Notes under the pieces: model-generated
The model's database searches: none
Told to the model about the DNA's origin: nothing
What the model saw: only the letters and a program-made list of their open reading frames with translations
Shown: positions 33,880-43,008 of the stretch, piece by piece
Layout: every line of letters starts with the position of its first letter
Position numbering within the stretch: the first letter of the stretch is position 1
NCBI RefSeq assembly: GCF_007679325.1
Contig: NZ_VEGI01000001.1
Span: 1,798,001 to 1,862,000, forward strand
Direction of reading: 5' to 3'
Source: Arthrobacter sp. U41
Lineage (GTDB): Bacteria > Actinomycetota > Actinomycetes > Actinomycetales > Micrococcaceae
DNA: 64,000 bases
Position numbers and translations under genes: made by a program

Positions 33880-36800
33880 GCTTTCCCCTTGGCTGTGGTT
33901 TCGGCCGGGATTGCGCCGGGCTCCTGGTTGTCGGACGGCTCTTCTGGATGTTCCTCGAAGTGCTCCTCGAAGTGCTCATCGATCTCGGCGCCCAGGCTGC
34001 GCAGCACATCCAGCGCCAGGCCCACGACGACGATGTACACGCCGATGTCGAAGATGGTGGAGGTGACGAATTTGATGTCGCCAAAGACCGGCAGCCAGAA
34101 CTCAAGGATGGCGGTCTGGAACACCTGGCCGCCCAGCAGAAGCGGCACGACGCCGGAGGCCGCCGCGGTGGCGAGGCCAATGCCCAGCAGGGCGCCGGCA
34201 CTGACCGGGGTGGCTTCGCGCAGCTCGAACCGGCCGCCGGCCAGGTAGCGGATGGTGAGGGCCAGCCCGGCGGTGAGACCGCCGGCAAAGCCGCCGCCGG
34301 GGAGATTGTGGCCCGCCAGCAGGAGGTAGATCGAGAAGACGATCAGCGAGTGGAAGATCAACCGGGTGACAACCTCGAAGATGATCGAGCGGCGTTCCGG
34401 CGCCAGGGTCCGCCCCGCCACGAGCCACGCATCGCGGCTGGAGGCGGCAAACCGGCGGCTCATGGCCAGCGCGGCGTCGTCGCGGGTGCTGCCGCGGCCG
34501 GTGCCGCGGGGCTTCCGGCGCCCGACAGTGCCCTCGGCGACGCTCGCCGACGCCGGGCTGCGGTCGCCCCGGCCCCGGACGAAGATGAGGCTGGCCACGC
34601 CGGTAGCTGCCAGGGCCAGCACGGCGATCTCGCCGAAGGTGTCCCAGGCCCGGATGTCCACGAGTGTTACGTTGACGATGTTCAGTCCGCCGCCGCCCTC
34701 GTAGGCCAGCTGCGGGAATTCGAGCGAGACGGGCGCGGCCACGCGGGCGCCCAAGGCGTAGATGGCGGCGAAGACCATCGTGATGCCGAAGGCCGCCCCG
34801 ATGATGACGCGGACCACCCGGTATCTTCCGCCCGTGCGGTCCCGCAGCTCCGCGGGGAGGCTGCGCATGGCCAGGACGAACGCCACCAGAATGATGGTTT
34901 CCACCAGCATCTGGGTCAGCGCTAGGTCCGGGGCGCCCTGCAGCGCGAACATCAAGGCGATTCCGTAGCCGGTCACGGACACCATGAGGACTGCCAGGAA
35001 GCGCTTGTTGGCCCGCACCGCGGCAAGTGCGCCGATCACGATGCCGGCGCCCACCACAATCTGCAGCGGGGAGTTGGGGTCAATGAAGTAGAGGTCTGCG
35101 GGCAGCGGTTTGTTGGCCAGCAGCAGGGCCGTGAGCGGCAGTGCGAACGCCACGGACAGGATCACGGACAGGTAGAAGTACAGCGAACCGCGCTGGGTCC
35201 GTCCGGTGATCCAGACTGCTATGTCGTCGAGGGCGCCGATGGTCAGCTGGTAGGTGCGGTCGCCGTCGATCCACCCCGGCACCAGGCCCTGCAGCCGTGC
35301 GACGGCGTCACGGCCGTAGAACATGACCAGGCCGAGCGCGAAGGTGATGGCGGTCAGCCCCAGGGCGGGGGTCACGCCGTGCCACAGCGCCAAGTGTCCG
35401 GCGGCAGCGGCCGGGTCCTCGCCCGCAGGTACGAACAGTGCCGCGTACGGCTGGATCCAGCCGTCCACCGGCACCGGCCACAGGCCGTAGGCGATGGTCA
35501 GCAGGCTCAGGATGGCGGGGGCCGCCAGGAAAGCCGGTTTGATCGGTTTGAACGGGGTGGGATCCACGCCGGGCTTGACCGCGAAGGCGCCCCACATGAA
35601 CCGTGCACTGTAGGCGAAGGTCAAGATCGACCCCAGGACCACACCGATCAGGATGACCGGCCCCCACAAGCCGGCTGCGGGCTCCGAGGCGTAATGGACA
35701 AAAGCTTCGAAGACCGATTCCTTCGCGACGAAGCCGGCCAGCGGCGGGATGCCGGCCATCGAGGCGGCGCCGATTGCGGCCACGATCGCGAGGGCGCGTG
35801 AGGACCTGAAGACGCCGGAGAGCTTGCGGATGTCGCGGGTTCCGGCTTGGTGGTCAATGATGCCCACCACCAGGAAGAGAGTGGCCTTGAAGAGCCCGTG
35901 CGCCAGGAGCAGGGCGAGGCCGGCGAGGGCGGCGTCGGGTTCGCCAAGGCCCACCACCATGGTCAGGAAGCCCAACTGGCTGACCGTCCCATACGCCAGG
36001 ATGAGCTTGATATCCGTCTGCCGCAGCGCCCGGTAGCCGCCCACCAGCATGGTGGCCAGGCCCAGGCCGAGCACCACCGGCAGCCAGTACGGGGTTTCCG
36101 CGAATCCGGGGGCCAGCCGCGCCACCAGGTAAATACCGGCCTTCACCATGGCCGCGGCGTGCAGGTAGGCGCTCACCGGGGTGGGGGCGGCCATGGCGCC
36201 GGGCAGCCAGAAGTGGAAGGGGACCAGCGCCGATTTGGTGATGGCACCCACCAGGATGAGAACGACGGCGGCGGCCACGGCACCGGCGGCGGGCCCGGAA
36301 ATGAGGGCGGGCGCCTGTTCGAGGATGGCGGAAAGCCGGTAGGTGCCGGCGTTGAAGCCCAGAACGATCAGGCCGACCAGCATGGTCAGTCCGCCGGCAG
36401 TGGTCACGATCAGGGCCTGCAGCGCGGAGCGACGTGCTGAGAGCCTGGTCCGGGCGTAGCCGATCAGCAGGTAGGACAGGACCGTGGTCAGTTCCCAGAA
36501 AATGAACATCAGGAGCAGGTCATCGGCCGTCACCAGGCCGAACATGGCGCCCGCGAAGGCCAGCAGCTGGGCGCCAAATCCGCCGAGGTAGTCGTCCTTG
36601 TCCTTGAAGTACCGGGCGCAGTAGACCAGCACCAGCGCGCCCACGCCGAGGACCAGCAAGGACATGACCCAGGCCAGGGCGTCCATCCGGAAGGCGAACT
36701 CAATCTTCAGCTCGGGGATCCACGGCAGGACCTCGGACACGCCGGGTGCAGCGCCGCCGGCCTGTGGTGCTTCGGAATAGACCGCGCCGTGCTGGAGGAT

Positions 36801-36923
36801 CAGCCAGACGAACGAGGCGGTGGGCACCGCCGCGAGGGCGTAAAACGAATTCCGGCCGAATTTCCGGAAGAGAAACGGGGCCACAGCAGCCACCGCAAAG
36901 TGCACGGCAAGAACTGTGATCAC
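33876..36923 (-). CDS. mnhA: Na+/H+ antiporter subunit A fused to subunit B
   Basis: A ~1015-residue giant membrane subunit. The NuoL-like region (LLLMFIFWELTTVLSYLLIGYARTRLSARRSALQAL, HLWLPGAM-type helix PFHFWLPGAMAAPTPVSAYLHAAAMVKAGIYLVAR) occupies about residues 1-750. The MrpB-like domain (FHSLIVFSIYLLLAGHNLPGGGFAGGLTAGLALTIRYLAGG) is at the C-terminus after a Ser/Arg/Gly-rich linker. GTG 36923 has GGAG 6 nt upstream; the ATG at 36980 is in frame but lacks a site. The tail contains an EHFEEHFEEHPEE repeat. First gene of the operon, so separate mnhB is absent. Confidence 0.93.
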   Translation of the reverse strand: MITVLAVHFAVAAVAPFLFRKFGRNSFYALAAVPTASFVWLILQHGAVYSEAPQAGGAAPGVSEVLPWIPELKIEFAFRMDALAWVMSLLVLGVGALVLVYCARYFKDKDDYLGGFGAQLLAFAGAMFGLVTADDLLLMFIFWELTTVLSYLLIGYARTRLSARRSALQALIVTTAGGLTMLVGLIVLGFNAGTYRLSAILEQAPALISGPAAGAVAAAVVLILVGAITKSALVPFHFWLPGAMAAPTPVSAYLHAAAMVKAGIYLVARLAPGFAETPYWLPVVLGLGLATMLVGGYRALRQTDIKLILAYGTVSQLGFLTMVVGLGEPDAALAGLALLLAHGLFKATLFLVVGIIDHQAGTRDIRKLSGVFRSSRALAIVAAIGAASMAGIPPLAGFVAKESVFEAFVHYASEPAAGLWGPVILIGVVLGSILTFAYSARFMWGAFAVKPGVDPTPFKPIKPAFLAAPAILSLLTIAYGLWPVPVDGWIQPYAALFVPAGEDPAAAAGHLALWHGVTPALGLTAITFALGLVMFYGRDAVARLQGLVPGWIDGDRTYQLTIGALDDIAVWITGRTQRGSLYFYLSVILSVAFALPLTALLLANKPLPADLYFIDPNSPLQIVVGAGIVIGALAAVRANKRFLAVLMVSVTGYGIALMFALQGAPDLALTQMLVETIILVAFVLAMRSLPAELRDRTGGRYRVVRVIIGAAFGITMVFAAIYALGARVAAPVSLEFPQLAYEGGGGLNIVNVTLVDIRAWDTFGEIAVLALAATGVASLIFVRGRGDRSPASASVAEGTVGRRKPRGTGRGSTRDDAALAMSRRFAASSRDAWLVAGRTLAPERRSIIFEVVTRLIFHSLIVFSIYLLLAGHNLPGGGFAGGLTAGLALTIRYLAGGRFELREATPVSAGALLGIGLATAAASGVVPLLLGGQVFQTAILEFWLPVFGDIKFVTSTIFDIGVYIVVVGLALDVLRSLGAEIDEHFEEHFEEHPEEPSDNQEPGAIPAETTAKGKA

Positions 36924-37090
36924 TGGTATCTCCGCAACGTCAGGAATTCGATTGTCAAAAAGTTGGAGCAGGCGGGGCATTCGTTAGGTTCAGTCCGGAC
37001 AGTTTACCAAGCGTGGACAAATTCTTTTCTCACGGTTTCGTGTGGCACGGTGCGCCGGGCCGTGCACCCGCTGCGGATAATATTCCTGCT

Positions 37091-38494
37091 ATGAACTCAG
37101 CCGCTGCCCCCGAGGCCACGCATCCCGCCTCGGATCTGGAATCCGGGAGCCAGGTCACCAACAAGGGCCGCATCCTCGCCTGGGCGGCCTGGGACTGGGG
37201 ATCGGCGGCCTTCAACGCGGTCATGACCACCTTCGTCTTCACCGTGTACCTGACTTCCAATGCCTTCGGCGGCGAGGACCAGGCGTCCGCCGTGCTGGGC
37301 GGCGCCCTCGCCATCGCGGGAGCCGCCATCGCCCTGTTGGCGCCCGTCACCGGGCAGCGTTCCGATACGGGCGGGCACCGGAAGCTGTGGCTGGGAGTCA
37401 ACACCGCAGTGGTGGCGCTCCTGACCGCGCTGTGCTTCTTTGTGTTCCCCCGGCCGGAATTCCTGCTGCTCGGGGTCACCCTGATTGCCCTGGCGAATGT
37501 GTTCTTCGAGTTTGCCGGCGTGAACTACAACGCCATGCTCACCCAGATCTCCACCCCGCGGAACATCGGCAAAGTCAGCGGCTTCGGGTGGGGCATGGGA
37601 TACCTCGGCGGGATCGTGGCGCTGCTGGCCGTGCTCCAGCTCTTTGTCCAGCCAACCTTCGAGTGGTTCGGCGCTTCAACGGCGGACAGCCTGAACATCC
37701 GCCTGGTGGCGGTGTTCTCGGCCCTGTGGTTCTTCATTTTCGCGCTGCCCGTCCTGTTCGCCGTCCCGGAGCTGCCTAGGTCCAAGCAGGGCGCCGGCCT
37801 GGGGTTCCTGGCGTCCTACGGCCTGCTGGTGCGGCGGATCAAGGCGATCTACCGAACCAGCCCGCACACCATCTACTTCCTGCTCGCCAGCGCCGTGTTC
37901 CGCGACGGGCTGGCCGCAGTGTTCACCTTCGGCGGCATCATCGCGGCGGGCACGTTCGGCTTTGAACTCAAGGACGTCATCTTCTTCGCGATCTTCGGGA
38001 ACGTCGTTGCCGCGGTGGGCGCCGTCATAGGCGGTTTCCTCGACGACCGGATCGGACCCAAGGCGGTGATCACCGGCTCGCTGATCGGCCTGCTGGTCTC
38101 CGGCACCGCGATCCTGGTCCTCGGCAACGACAACCATTCCTTCCTGGGCATGGAGTGGTCCGGCGCCACCACCTTCTGGATCTTCGGTTTGTTCCTGTGC
38201 CTCTTCGTGGGGCCCGCGCAGTCCTCCTCCCGGGCTTACCTGGCCCGGCTTGCGCCGGCGGGCGAATCCGGCGAGCTGTTTGGTCTGTACGCCACCACCG
38301 GCCGGGCCGTCAGCTTCCTCGCCCCGGCTCTCTTTACGCTGTGCATCGCCATTGCCGCCCCGCTGGTGGAGCCCGGCGAGGCGCAGCGCTGGGGCATCCT
38401 CGGCATTATGGCGGTACTGCTGGCCGGCCTGCTGCTGCTCCTCCCGGTGAAGGCTCCGGACAAGACGGAAATCGCGGTCGTCCCCGCGGTCTGA
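37091..38494 (+). CDS. MFS transporter, UMF1/Atg22-like family
   Basis: A 467-residue carrier with ~12 TMs. WAAWDWGSAAFNAVMTTFVFTVYLTS is the N-terminal signature of the UMF1/Atg22-like family of bacterial major facilitator proteins. GPAQSSSRAYLARLAPAGESGELFGLYATTGRAVSFLAP is the matching TM11 region. Start at ATG 37091, the first residue before a hydrophilic leader, with GATAAT 9 nt upstream. It is divergent from the Mrp operon. The substrate is unknown. Confidence 0.88.
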   Translation: MNSAAAPEATHPASDLESGSQVTNKGRILAWAAWDWGSAAFNAVMTTFVFTVYLTSNAFGGEDQASAVLGGALAIAGAAIALLAPVTGQRSDTGGHRKLWLGVNTAVVALLTALCFFVFPRPEFLLLGVTLIALANVFFEFAGVNYNAMLTQISTPRNIGKVSGFGWGMGYLGGIVALLAVLQLFVQPTFEWFGASTADSLNIRLVAVFSALWFFIFALPVLFAVPELPRSKQGAGLGFLASYGLLVRRIKAIYRTSPHTIYFLLASAVFRDGLAAVFTFGGIIAAGTFGFELKDVIFFAIFGNVVAAVGAVIGGFLDDRIGPKAVITGSLIGLLVSGTAILVLGNDNHSFLGMEWSGATTFWIFGLFLCLFVGPAQSSSRAYLARLAPAGESGELFGLYATTGRAVSFLAPALFTLCIAIAAPLVEPGEAQRWGILGIMAVLLAGLLLLLPVKAPDKTEIAVVPAV

Positions 38495-38521
38495 CGCCGC
38501 CCGAAAAGCCGCGGGGCGCAC

Positions 38522-38533
38522 TAGGCTGGAGGA
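38522..38533 (+). promoter_or_regulatory. Leaderless -10 element of the antiporter regulatory subunit gene
   Basis: TAGGCT (38522-38527), then 6 nt, then ATG 38534. GGAGGA directly touches the ATG and is too close to serve as a Shine-Dalgarno for it, which supports a leaderless start. GTG 38540 would be the alternative with a spaced site. Confidence 0.45.
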
Positions 38534-39016
38534 ATGAACGTGGATGAAACTGACCTCCCGGGACTGGGCCGGCGCAAGGACTTCATGACCGCCTCCGGGC
38601 GGCGGATCGGCGTCGTGGAATACCGCGAAGGCCAGACCGAACTGATCGTCTCCGCCTGGGATGATCCGGACACCTGCCAGGCGTCCATCCCGCTGACTGC
38701 GGATGAGGCCGCGGCGCTGGGAAACCTGCTGGGCGGGCAGCGGCTGGCCATGCAGCTCTCCGAAGCCCACCGCGAGGTTCCGGGGATCGTCACCCGGCAG
38801 TTCTCCATCGCCGCCGGTTCGCCGTTCCACAACCAGCCGATGGGCAAGGCCGCCATCCGGACCCGGAGTGGCGCCTCGATCGTCGCCATCATGCGTGAGG
38901 GCGAGGTGCTCCCCTCCCCGGGGCCCGACGTCGTCCTGCACCCGGGCGATCTCCTCGTTGCGGTAGGAACGCAAGAAGGACTCGACACGGCGGCCGGCAT
39001 TCTGCGCAACGGCTGA
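38534..39016 (+). CDS. Cation:proton antiporter regulatory subunit (TrkA-C domain)
   Basis: A 160-residue cytosolic protein. The C-terminal ~80 residues (IAAGSPFHNQPMGKAAIRTRSGASIVAIMREGEVLPSPGPDVVLHPGDLLVAVGTQEGLD) are a TrkA-C/RCK_C ligand-binding domain, and the N-terminal part resembles the KhtT-type regulatory module. It is followed 4 bp later by a CPA2 antiporter, forming a two-gene K+(Na+)/H+ antiporter. GTG 38540 is an alternative start. Confidence 0.9.
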   Translation: MNVDETDLPGLGRRKDFMTASGRRIGVVEYREGQTELIVSAWDDPDTCQASIPLTADEAAALGNLLGGQRLAMQLSEAHREVPGIVTRQFSIAAGSPFHNQPMGKAAIRTRSGASIVAIMREGEVLPSPGPDVVLHPGDLLVAVGTQEGLDTAAGILRNG

Positions 39017-39020
39017 CGGC

Positions 39021-40217
39021 ATGGACCCGATCGCACTGACCCTAATTGAACTCGGGGCCGTCGTCTTTTGCCTCGGCATGCTGGCGAGGCTGGCCGGGCG
39101 GATCGGCATGTCCCCCATCCCGCTGTACCTCCTCGGCGGCCTGTTCTTCGGAGCCGGCGGTGTTATCAAGCTCGAAGGTATGCACGAGTTTGCACATCTC
39201 TCCAGTGAGATCGGCGTCATCCTCCTCCTTCTTATGCTCGGATTGGAATATACGGCCGCCGAGCTGGTCACGGGGCTCCGCCGCTCATGGCAGGCGGGTG
39301 TTCTGGACCTCGTCCTAAACTTCCTGCCAGGGGCCATCCTGGCGGTCCTGCTGGGTTGGGGAGTGGTGGGGGCCATGGTGATGGGCGGTGTTACCTATAT
39401 TTCGTCGTCGGGCATCGCGGCGAAGGTGATCACGGACCTGGGCCGGATCGGCAACCGCGAGACACCGGTGGTGCTCTCGATCCTCGTGTTCGAGGACCTG
39501 GCCATGGCCATCTACCTGCCGGTCCTGACGGCCACCCTGGCCGGGGTCAGCTTCGCCGTGGGGCTGCAGACCGTAGGGATCTCACTGGCCGTCGTCACGG
39601 TGGTCCTGCTGGTGGCGCTGCGGCACGGGCACCACGTGTCCAAGGCCGTGCACAGCGAGAACTCAGAGGTGTTCCTCCTGAACCTGCTGGGGGCCGCGCT
39701 GCTGGTGGCCGGCCTGGCCGCGGCCATGCAGGTCTCCGCGGCGGTGGGCGCTTTTATGCTGGGAATCGCCATTTCGGGGGCCACGGCGCATAACGCCACG
39801 CGGATCTTGGAGCCGTTGCGGGATCTCTTCGCGGCCATCTTCTTTGTGGTCTTCGGCCTCAATACGGACCCCTCCACCATCCCGCCCGTGCTCGGCTGGG
39901 CCCTTCTGCTGGCCATCGCCACGGCGGCCACCAAGATGCTCACCGGAATCTGGGCGGCTAAGCGTGCCGGGATCGGCGTGCCGGGCCGCTTCCGCGCAGG
40001 CGCCGCGCTGATCGCCCGCGGGGAGTTCTCGATCGTCATTGCCGGCCTCGCCGTCGCCTCCGGCGTGGTGCCCGCGGACCTCGCGGCCATGGCGACCGCC
40101 TACGTGCTGATTATGGCCGTGACCGGCCCGCTCGCCGCCAGGTACGTGGAGCCGATTGTGGCGATGCTGCGCCGCCCGGCGAAGCCGCCGGCGGTGCGGA
40201 CTGCGGACGGGATCTAA
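39021..40217 (+). CDS. Cation:proton antiporter (CPA2, Kef/KhtU-like)
   Basis: A 398-residue membrane antiporter with ~12-13 TMs. GVILLLLMLGLEYTAAEL, SSSGIAAKVITDLGRIGNRETPVVLSILVFEDLAMAIYLPVL (the family's acidic pair region) and GAALIARGEFSIVIAGLA are CPA2 signatures. It lacks a C-terminal TrkA-N domain, which is supplied instead by the upstream regulatory subunit. Likely role is K+ efflux/pH homeostasis. Confidence 0.92.
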   Translation: MDPIALTLIELGAVVFCLGMLARLAGRIGMSPIPLYLLGGLFFGAGGVIKLEGMHEFAHLSSEIGVILLLLMLGLEYTAAELVTGLRRSWQAGVLDLVLNFLPGAILAVLLGWGVVGAMVMGGVTYISSSGIAAKVITDLGRIGNRETPVVLSILVFEDLAMAIYLPVLTATLAGVSFAVGLQTVGISLAVVTVVLLVALRHGHHVSKAVHSENSEVFLLNLLGAALLVAGLAAAMQVSAAVGAFMLGIAISGATAHNATRILEPLRDLFAAIFFVVFGLNTDPSTIPPVLGWALLLAIATAATKMLTGIWAAKRAGIGVPGRFRAGAALIARGEFSIVIAGLAVASGVVPADLAAMATAYVLIMAVTGPLAARYVEPIVAMLRRPAKPPAVRTADGI

Positions 40218-40282
40218 ACCGAAGGCACGGCAGTAACGGCGCCCGCGGAGTCAGGCCGCGAGGGGCGCGCAGGGCGCGTGGG

Positions 40283-40858
40283 TCAGATGTCCGTGCGGTG
40301 GAAGTTCAGGTGGCTGCGGCTCGCCGTCGGTCCGCGCTGGCCCTGGTAACGGTTGCCGTATTCGCCGGAGCCGTAGGGGTGTTCGGCGGCCGAGGTCAGC
40401 CGGAAGAAGCACAGCTGGCCGATCTTCATGCCCGGCCACAGCTTGATCGGGAGGGTGGCCATGTTGGACAGCTCCAGGGTGACATGGCCGGAAAAGCCCG
40501 GATCGATGAAACCCGCGGTGGAGTGCGTGAGCAGGCCCAGCCGGCCCAGCGAGGACTTGCCCTCGAGCCGGGCAGCGATGTCGTCCGGGAGCGTCACGGT
40601 CTCGTAGGTGGAGCCCAGCACGAATTCCCCGGGGTGGAGGATAAAGGGTTCGCCTGTCTCGACTTCCACCAGCCGCGTCAACTCGGGCTGGTCCTCGGCC
40701 GGGTCGATGTGGGCGTACTTGTGGTTATCGAACAGACGGAAGAACTTGTCGATCCGGACGTCCACCGACGATGGCTGAACCATGGCGGGGTCGAACGGCT
40801 CCAGAACGATCCGTTGGGAGTCAATTTCGGCACGAATGTCGCGGTCGGAGATCAGCAC
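40283..40858 (-). CDS. dcd: dCTP deaminase
   Basis: A 191-residue trimeric nucleotide enzyme. [33 protein letters not shown] contains the catalytic Ser/Arg and Glu-type motifs of Dcd, and [17 protein letters not shown] the C-terminal region. Start is GTG 40858. In many actinobacteria this is the bifunctional dCTP deaminase/dUTPase (dCTP to dUMP), and the [18 protein letters not shown] sequence is compatible, although I cannot separate the two activities here. Confidence 0.95.
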   Translation of the reverse strand: MLISDRDIRAEIDSQRIVLEPFDPAMVQPSSVDVRIDKFFRLFDNHKYAHIDPAEDQPELTRLVEVETGEPFILHPGEFVLGSTYETVTLPDDIAARLEGKSSLGRLGLLTHSTAGFIDPGFSGHVTLELSNMATLPIKLWPGMKIGQLCFFRLTSAAEHPYGSGEYGNRYQGQRGPTASRSHLNFHRTDI

Positions 40859-40921
40859 AGTCTCAAATTACCGTACTCGCCGGGAGGAGATGTGCGCGGC
40901 CCCAGTGTTACAGCGCTGCTG

Positions 40922-41365
40922 TTACAGCCCTGCCTGTTCTTCCAGCACCGACTTGAGCTGTTCCAGCTGGCAGACTTCAGCTTTCATCCGCCGGCGGAAG
41001 GCGGACTTCAGCCGCGCCAGGATCCCCCGCGGCTCGCATTCCAGGGCGAAACGGACGCGGGTGCTGCCGCCTTCGGTGCTCAGGTAGTAGCCGCCGTGCG
41101 TGCGCTCCGGCCCGGCCAGTGCCCGGTACTGGATTTCGGCCCCCGGCCGCGCCTCGGTGATCTCGAAATCGCCGCAGACGGCCCGCCCGCCGGTGCCCGC
41201 GATGGTCTGCCGGTAAACGGCGCCCTTGGTCCCGGCAGCGCCGGCCTCCAGTTCAATGCTGCGGACATCGGCACGCCAGCTGGGCAGGTTGCGGGCGTCG
41301 AGCAGGAAGTCATACACGCTCATGGCATCCCGTTGGATGACGACGTCGTACTCTGCAATTGCCAC
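40922..41365 (-). CDS. SRPBCC family (START-like) lipid/cofactor-binding protein
   Basis: A 147-residue helix-grip protein: the N-terminal strand DVVIQRDAMSVYDFLLDARNLPSWRADV is the polyketide_cyc2/SRPBCC signature. The C-terminal ~30 residues form a basic amphipathic helix with many Arg/Lys (RLKSAFRRRMKAEV). AAGGA lies 5 nt before the GTG 41365. Function unknown. Confidence 0.85.
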   Translation of the reverse strand: MAIAEYDVVIQRDAMSVYDFLLDARNLPSWRADVRSIELEAGAAGTKGAVYRQTIAGTGGRAVCGDFEITEARPGAEIQYRALAGPERTHGGYYLSTEGGSTRVRFALECEPRGILARLKSAFRRRMKAEVCQLEQLKSVLEEQAGL

Positions 41366-41445
41366 GAAAATCCTTGTTCGGCGGACAGCTGATGGGCGTA
41401 GCCCGCTTCCCCTGAACTGCAGCTAACCTCTTCAGGATAGACAGC

Positions 41446-41479
41446 AAGGCCCGTCCCGCGCGGCTGCGGGACGGGCCTT
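41446..41479. terminator. Strong hairpin downstream of the aromatic-acid MFS gene
   Basis: AAGGCCCGTCCCGC (41446-41459) pairs perfectly with GCGGGACGGGCCTT (41466-41479) around a 6-nt loop, followed by TTT on the plus strand. It likely ends transcription from the MFS gene that stops at 41560. Confidence 0.8.
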
Positions 41480-41559
41480 TATCGAAGAGTTATGGGCTTC
41501 CGGACTGTGCACCGACCGTGTAGTGTTCCGCGGCTCCTTTGCAGGGCCGGCTGCGGCGG

Positions 41560-42870
41560 CTACTTGTCGGTGATTTTCGGCACCGAGAACACCACAATGG
41601 CGCCCACCACCGCGAACGCCGCGAACATGTAGAAGTTCAGCTGCCAGCCGAAGGCCATGCCGGCGATCAGCCCGCCGATCAGCGGTCCGCAGATGGCGCC
41701 GATGCGCCCGATGCCCAGGGACCAGCTCAGGGCCGTGGCACTCAGGGACTGCGGGTAGTGGGTGGCGCAGTAGCCGCCCACCAGAATCTGGGTTCCCACG
41801 GAGCCGAGGCCGGCGAAGGCGACGATCACCAGCAGCATCGCCAGCGGGAGCTGGAGGCTGAGCATGAGGATGGCTACGAAGGCCAGGAGGAAGGACGCCG
41901 TCACCACCTTGCGGATCCCGATCTTGTCCGCCAGCACCGAGGCGCTGATGGAACCGACGATCGCACCCGCGTTGAGGACCAGCAGGAACGTCAGGGCATC
42001 CCCGAGCTGGAAGCCGGCCTGGCGCATGATCTGCGGGAGCCAGGTGTTCAACCCGTAGACCAGCAGCAGCCCGCAGAAGTTTGCGAGTGCGAACAGGATC
42101 GTGGAGCGGACCCACTTGCGGGTGAACAGGGTCTTCATGGCTGATTTGGGCGCCTCGGCGCCGGTCTTGACGTCCTCGGCGGTGACGATGTCCGAGTAGA
42201 CCAGGCCGTAGCGGTCCGCGGTGGCTTTGGCTTCGTCGATGCGCTGCTTGCGGGCCAGGTAGGCCACCGATTCGGGGAGGAGCTTCCAGGCGATGGGGAG
42301 CAGGGTGACCAGCGGCAGGGCGCCGATCGCATACATCCAGCGGAAGTCGATGTGCTGCAGGAGGTTGATGGCGAGCAGCGACGCGCCGACGCCGCCCACC
42401 GAGTAGCCGCTGAACATCACGGCGTTGGCGATCTGGCGGCGCTCCTTGCGGGCGTATTCGACCGTCAGCGCGATGCAGGTCGGCACAATGCCGCCCAGGC
42501 CCAGCCCGGTCAGGAACCGCAGGAAGCCGAAGACCTCGGCGGACGGCGCGAAGGCCGTCAGCAGCATGCACGTGGAGAACCACGCGATGCAGGCAAGCAT
42601 GATGCGGCGGCGGCCCAGTTTGTCGGTCAGGATGCCGACGGAGAGCGTGCCGACCAGCATCCCGACCAGGGCGAGGCTGCCGATCAGGCCGGCCTGCCCG
42701 GGGGTGACGCCCCATTCCTCGAACTTCAGGATCGTGGGAACGGTGGAACCGTAGACCACCAGGTCATAGCCATCAAAAACTATGGCCACGAAGCATAGGA
42801 CGAGGACCGCATGGCCCTTCCAGCGAGGTGTGGCCTCGTTGTGCAACTCAGTCGACATTGACTGCGTCAT
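41560..42870 (-). CDS. Aromatic acid/H+ symporter, MFS (AAHS-like)
   Basis: A 436-residue transporter with 12 TMs. LVLCFVAIVFDGYDLVVYGSTVPTIL is the AAHS/benzoate-type TM1 motif containing the conserved FDGYD. IGSLALVGMLVGTLSVGILTDKLGRRRIML is the loop 2-3 MFS motif. ATG 42870 with AGAGGTACATCC upstream. It heads the aryl-CoA catabolic island and presumably imports its aromatic acid. Confidence 0.9.
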   Translation of the reverse strand: MTQSMSTELHNEATPRWKGHAVLVLCFVAIVFDGYDLVVYGSTVPTILKFEEWGVTPGQAGLIGSLALVGMLVGTLSVGILTDKLGRRRIMLACIAWFSTCMLLTAFAPSAEVFGFLRFLTGLGLGGIVPTCIALTVEYARKERRQIANAVMFSGYSVGGVGASLLAINLLQHIDFRWMYAIGALPLVTLLPIAWKLLPESVAYLARKQRIDEAKATADRYGLVYSDIVTAEDVKTGAEAPKSAMKTLFTRKWVRSTILFALANFCGLLLVYGLNTWLPQIMRQAGFQLGDALTFLLVLNAGAIVGSISASVLADKIGIRKVVTASFLLAFVAILMLSLQLPLAMLLVIVAFAGLGSVGTQILVGGYCATHYPQSLSATALSWSLGIGRIGAICGPLIGGLIAGMAFGWQLNFYMFAAFAVVGAIVVFSVPKITDK

Positions 42871-42970
42871 GGATGTACCTCTCGTTGAGATGTCATGGGA
42901 TTGTGTGGTAGCTCACATGCTGTGCCCACTGTGTCACGCTTCCGTTCCGACAGTAAACAAATCAGCATAT

Positions 42971-42987
42971 ATCGTTTGCGTAACGAT
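42971..42987. promoter_or_regulatory. Palindrome ATCGTT-N5-AACGAT upstream of the MFS gene
   Basis: A perfect 6-bp-arm inverted repeat at the promoter region of the aromatic-acid MFS gene, about 100 bp before its start. It is immediately followed by the decamer ACGATCGTCA, which recurs as ACGGTCGTCA before the FAH gene. It may be bound by the PaaX-type regulator encoded at 52322 (inferred). Confidence 0.5.
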
Positions 42988-43008
42988 CGTCAGGCTTTGC
43001 GGCCGACG

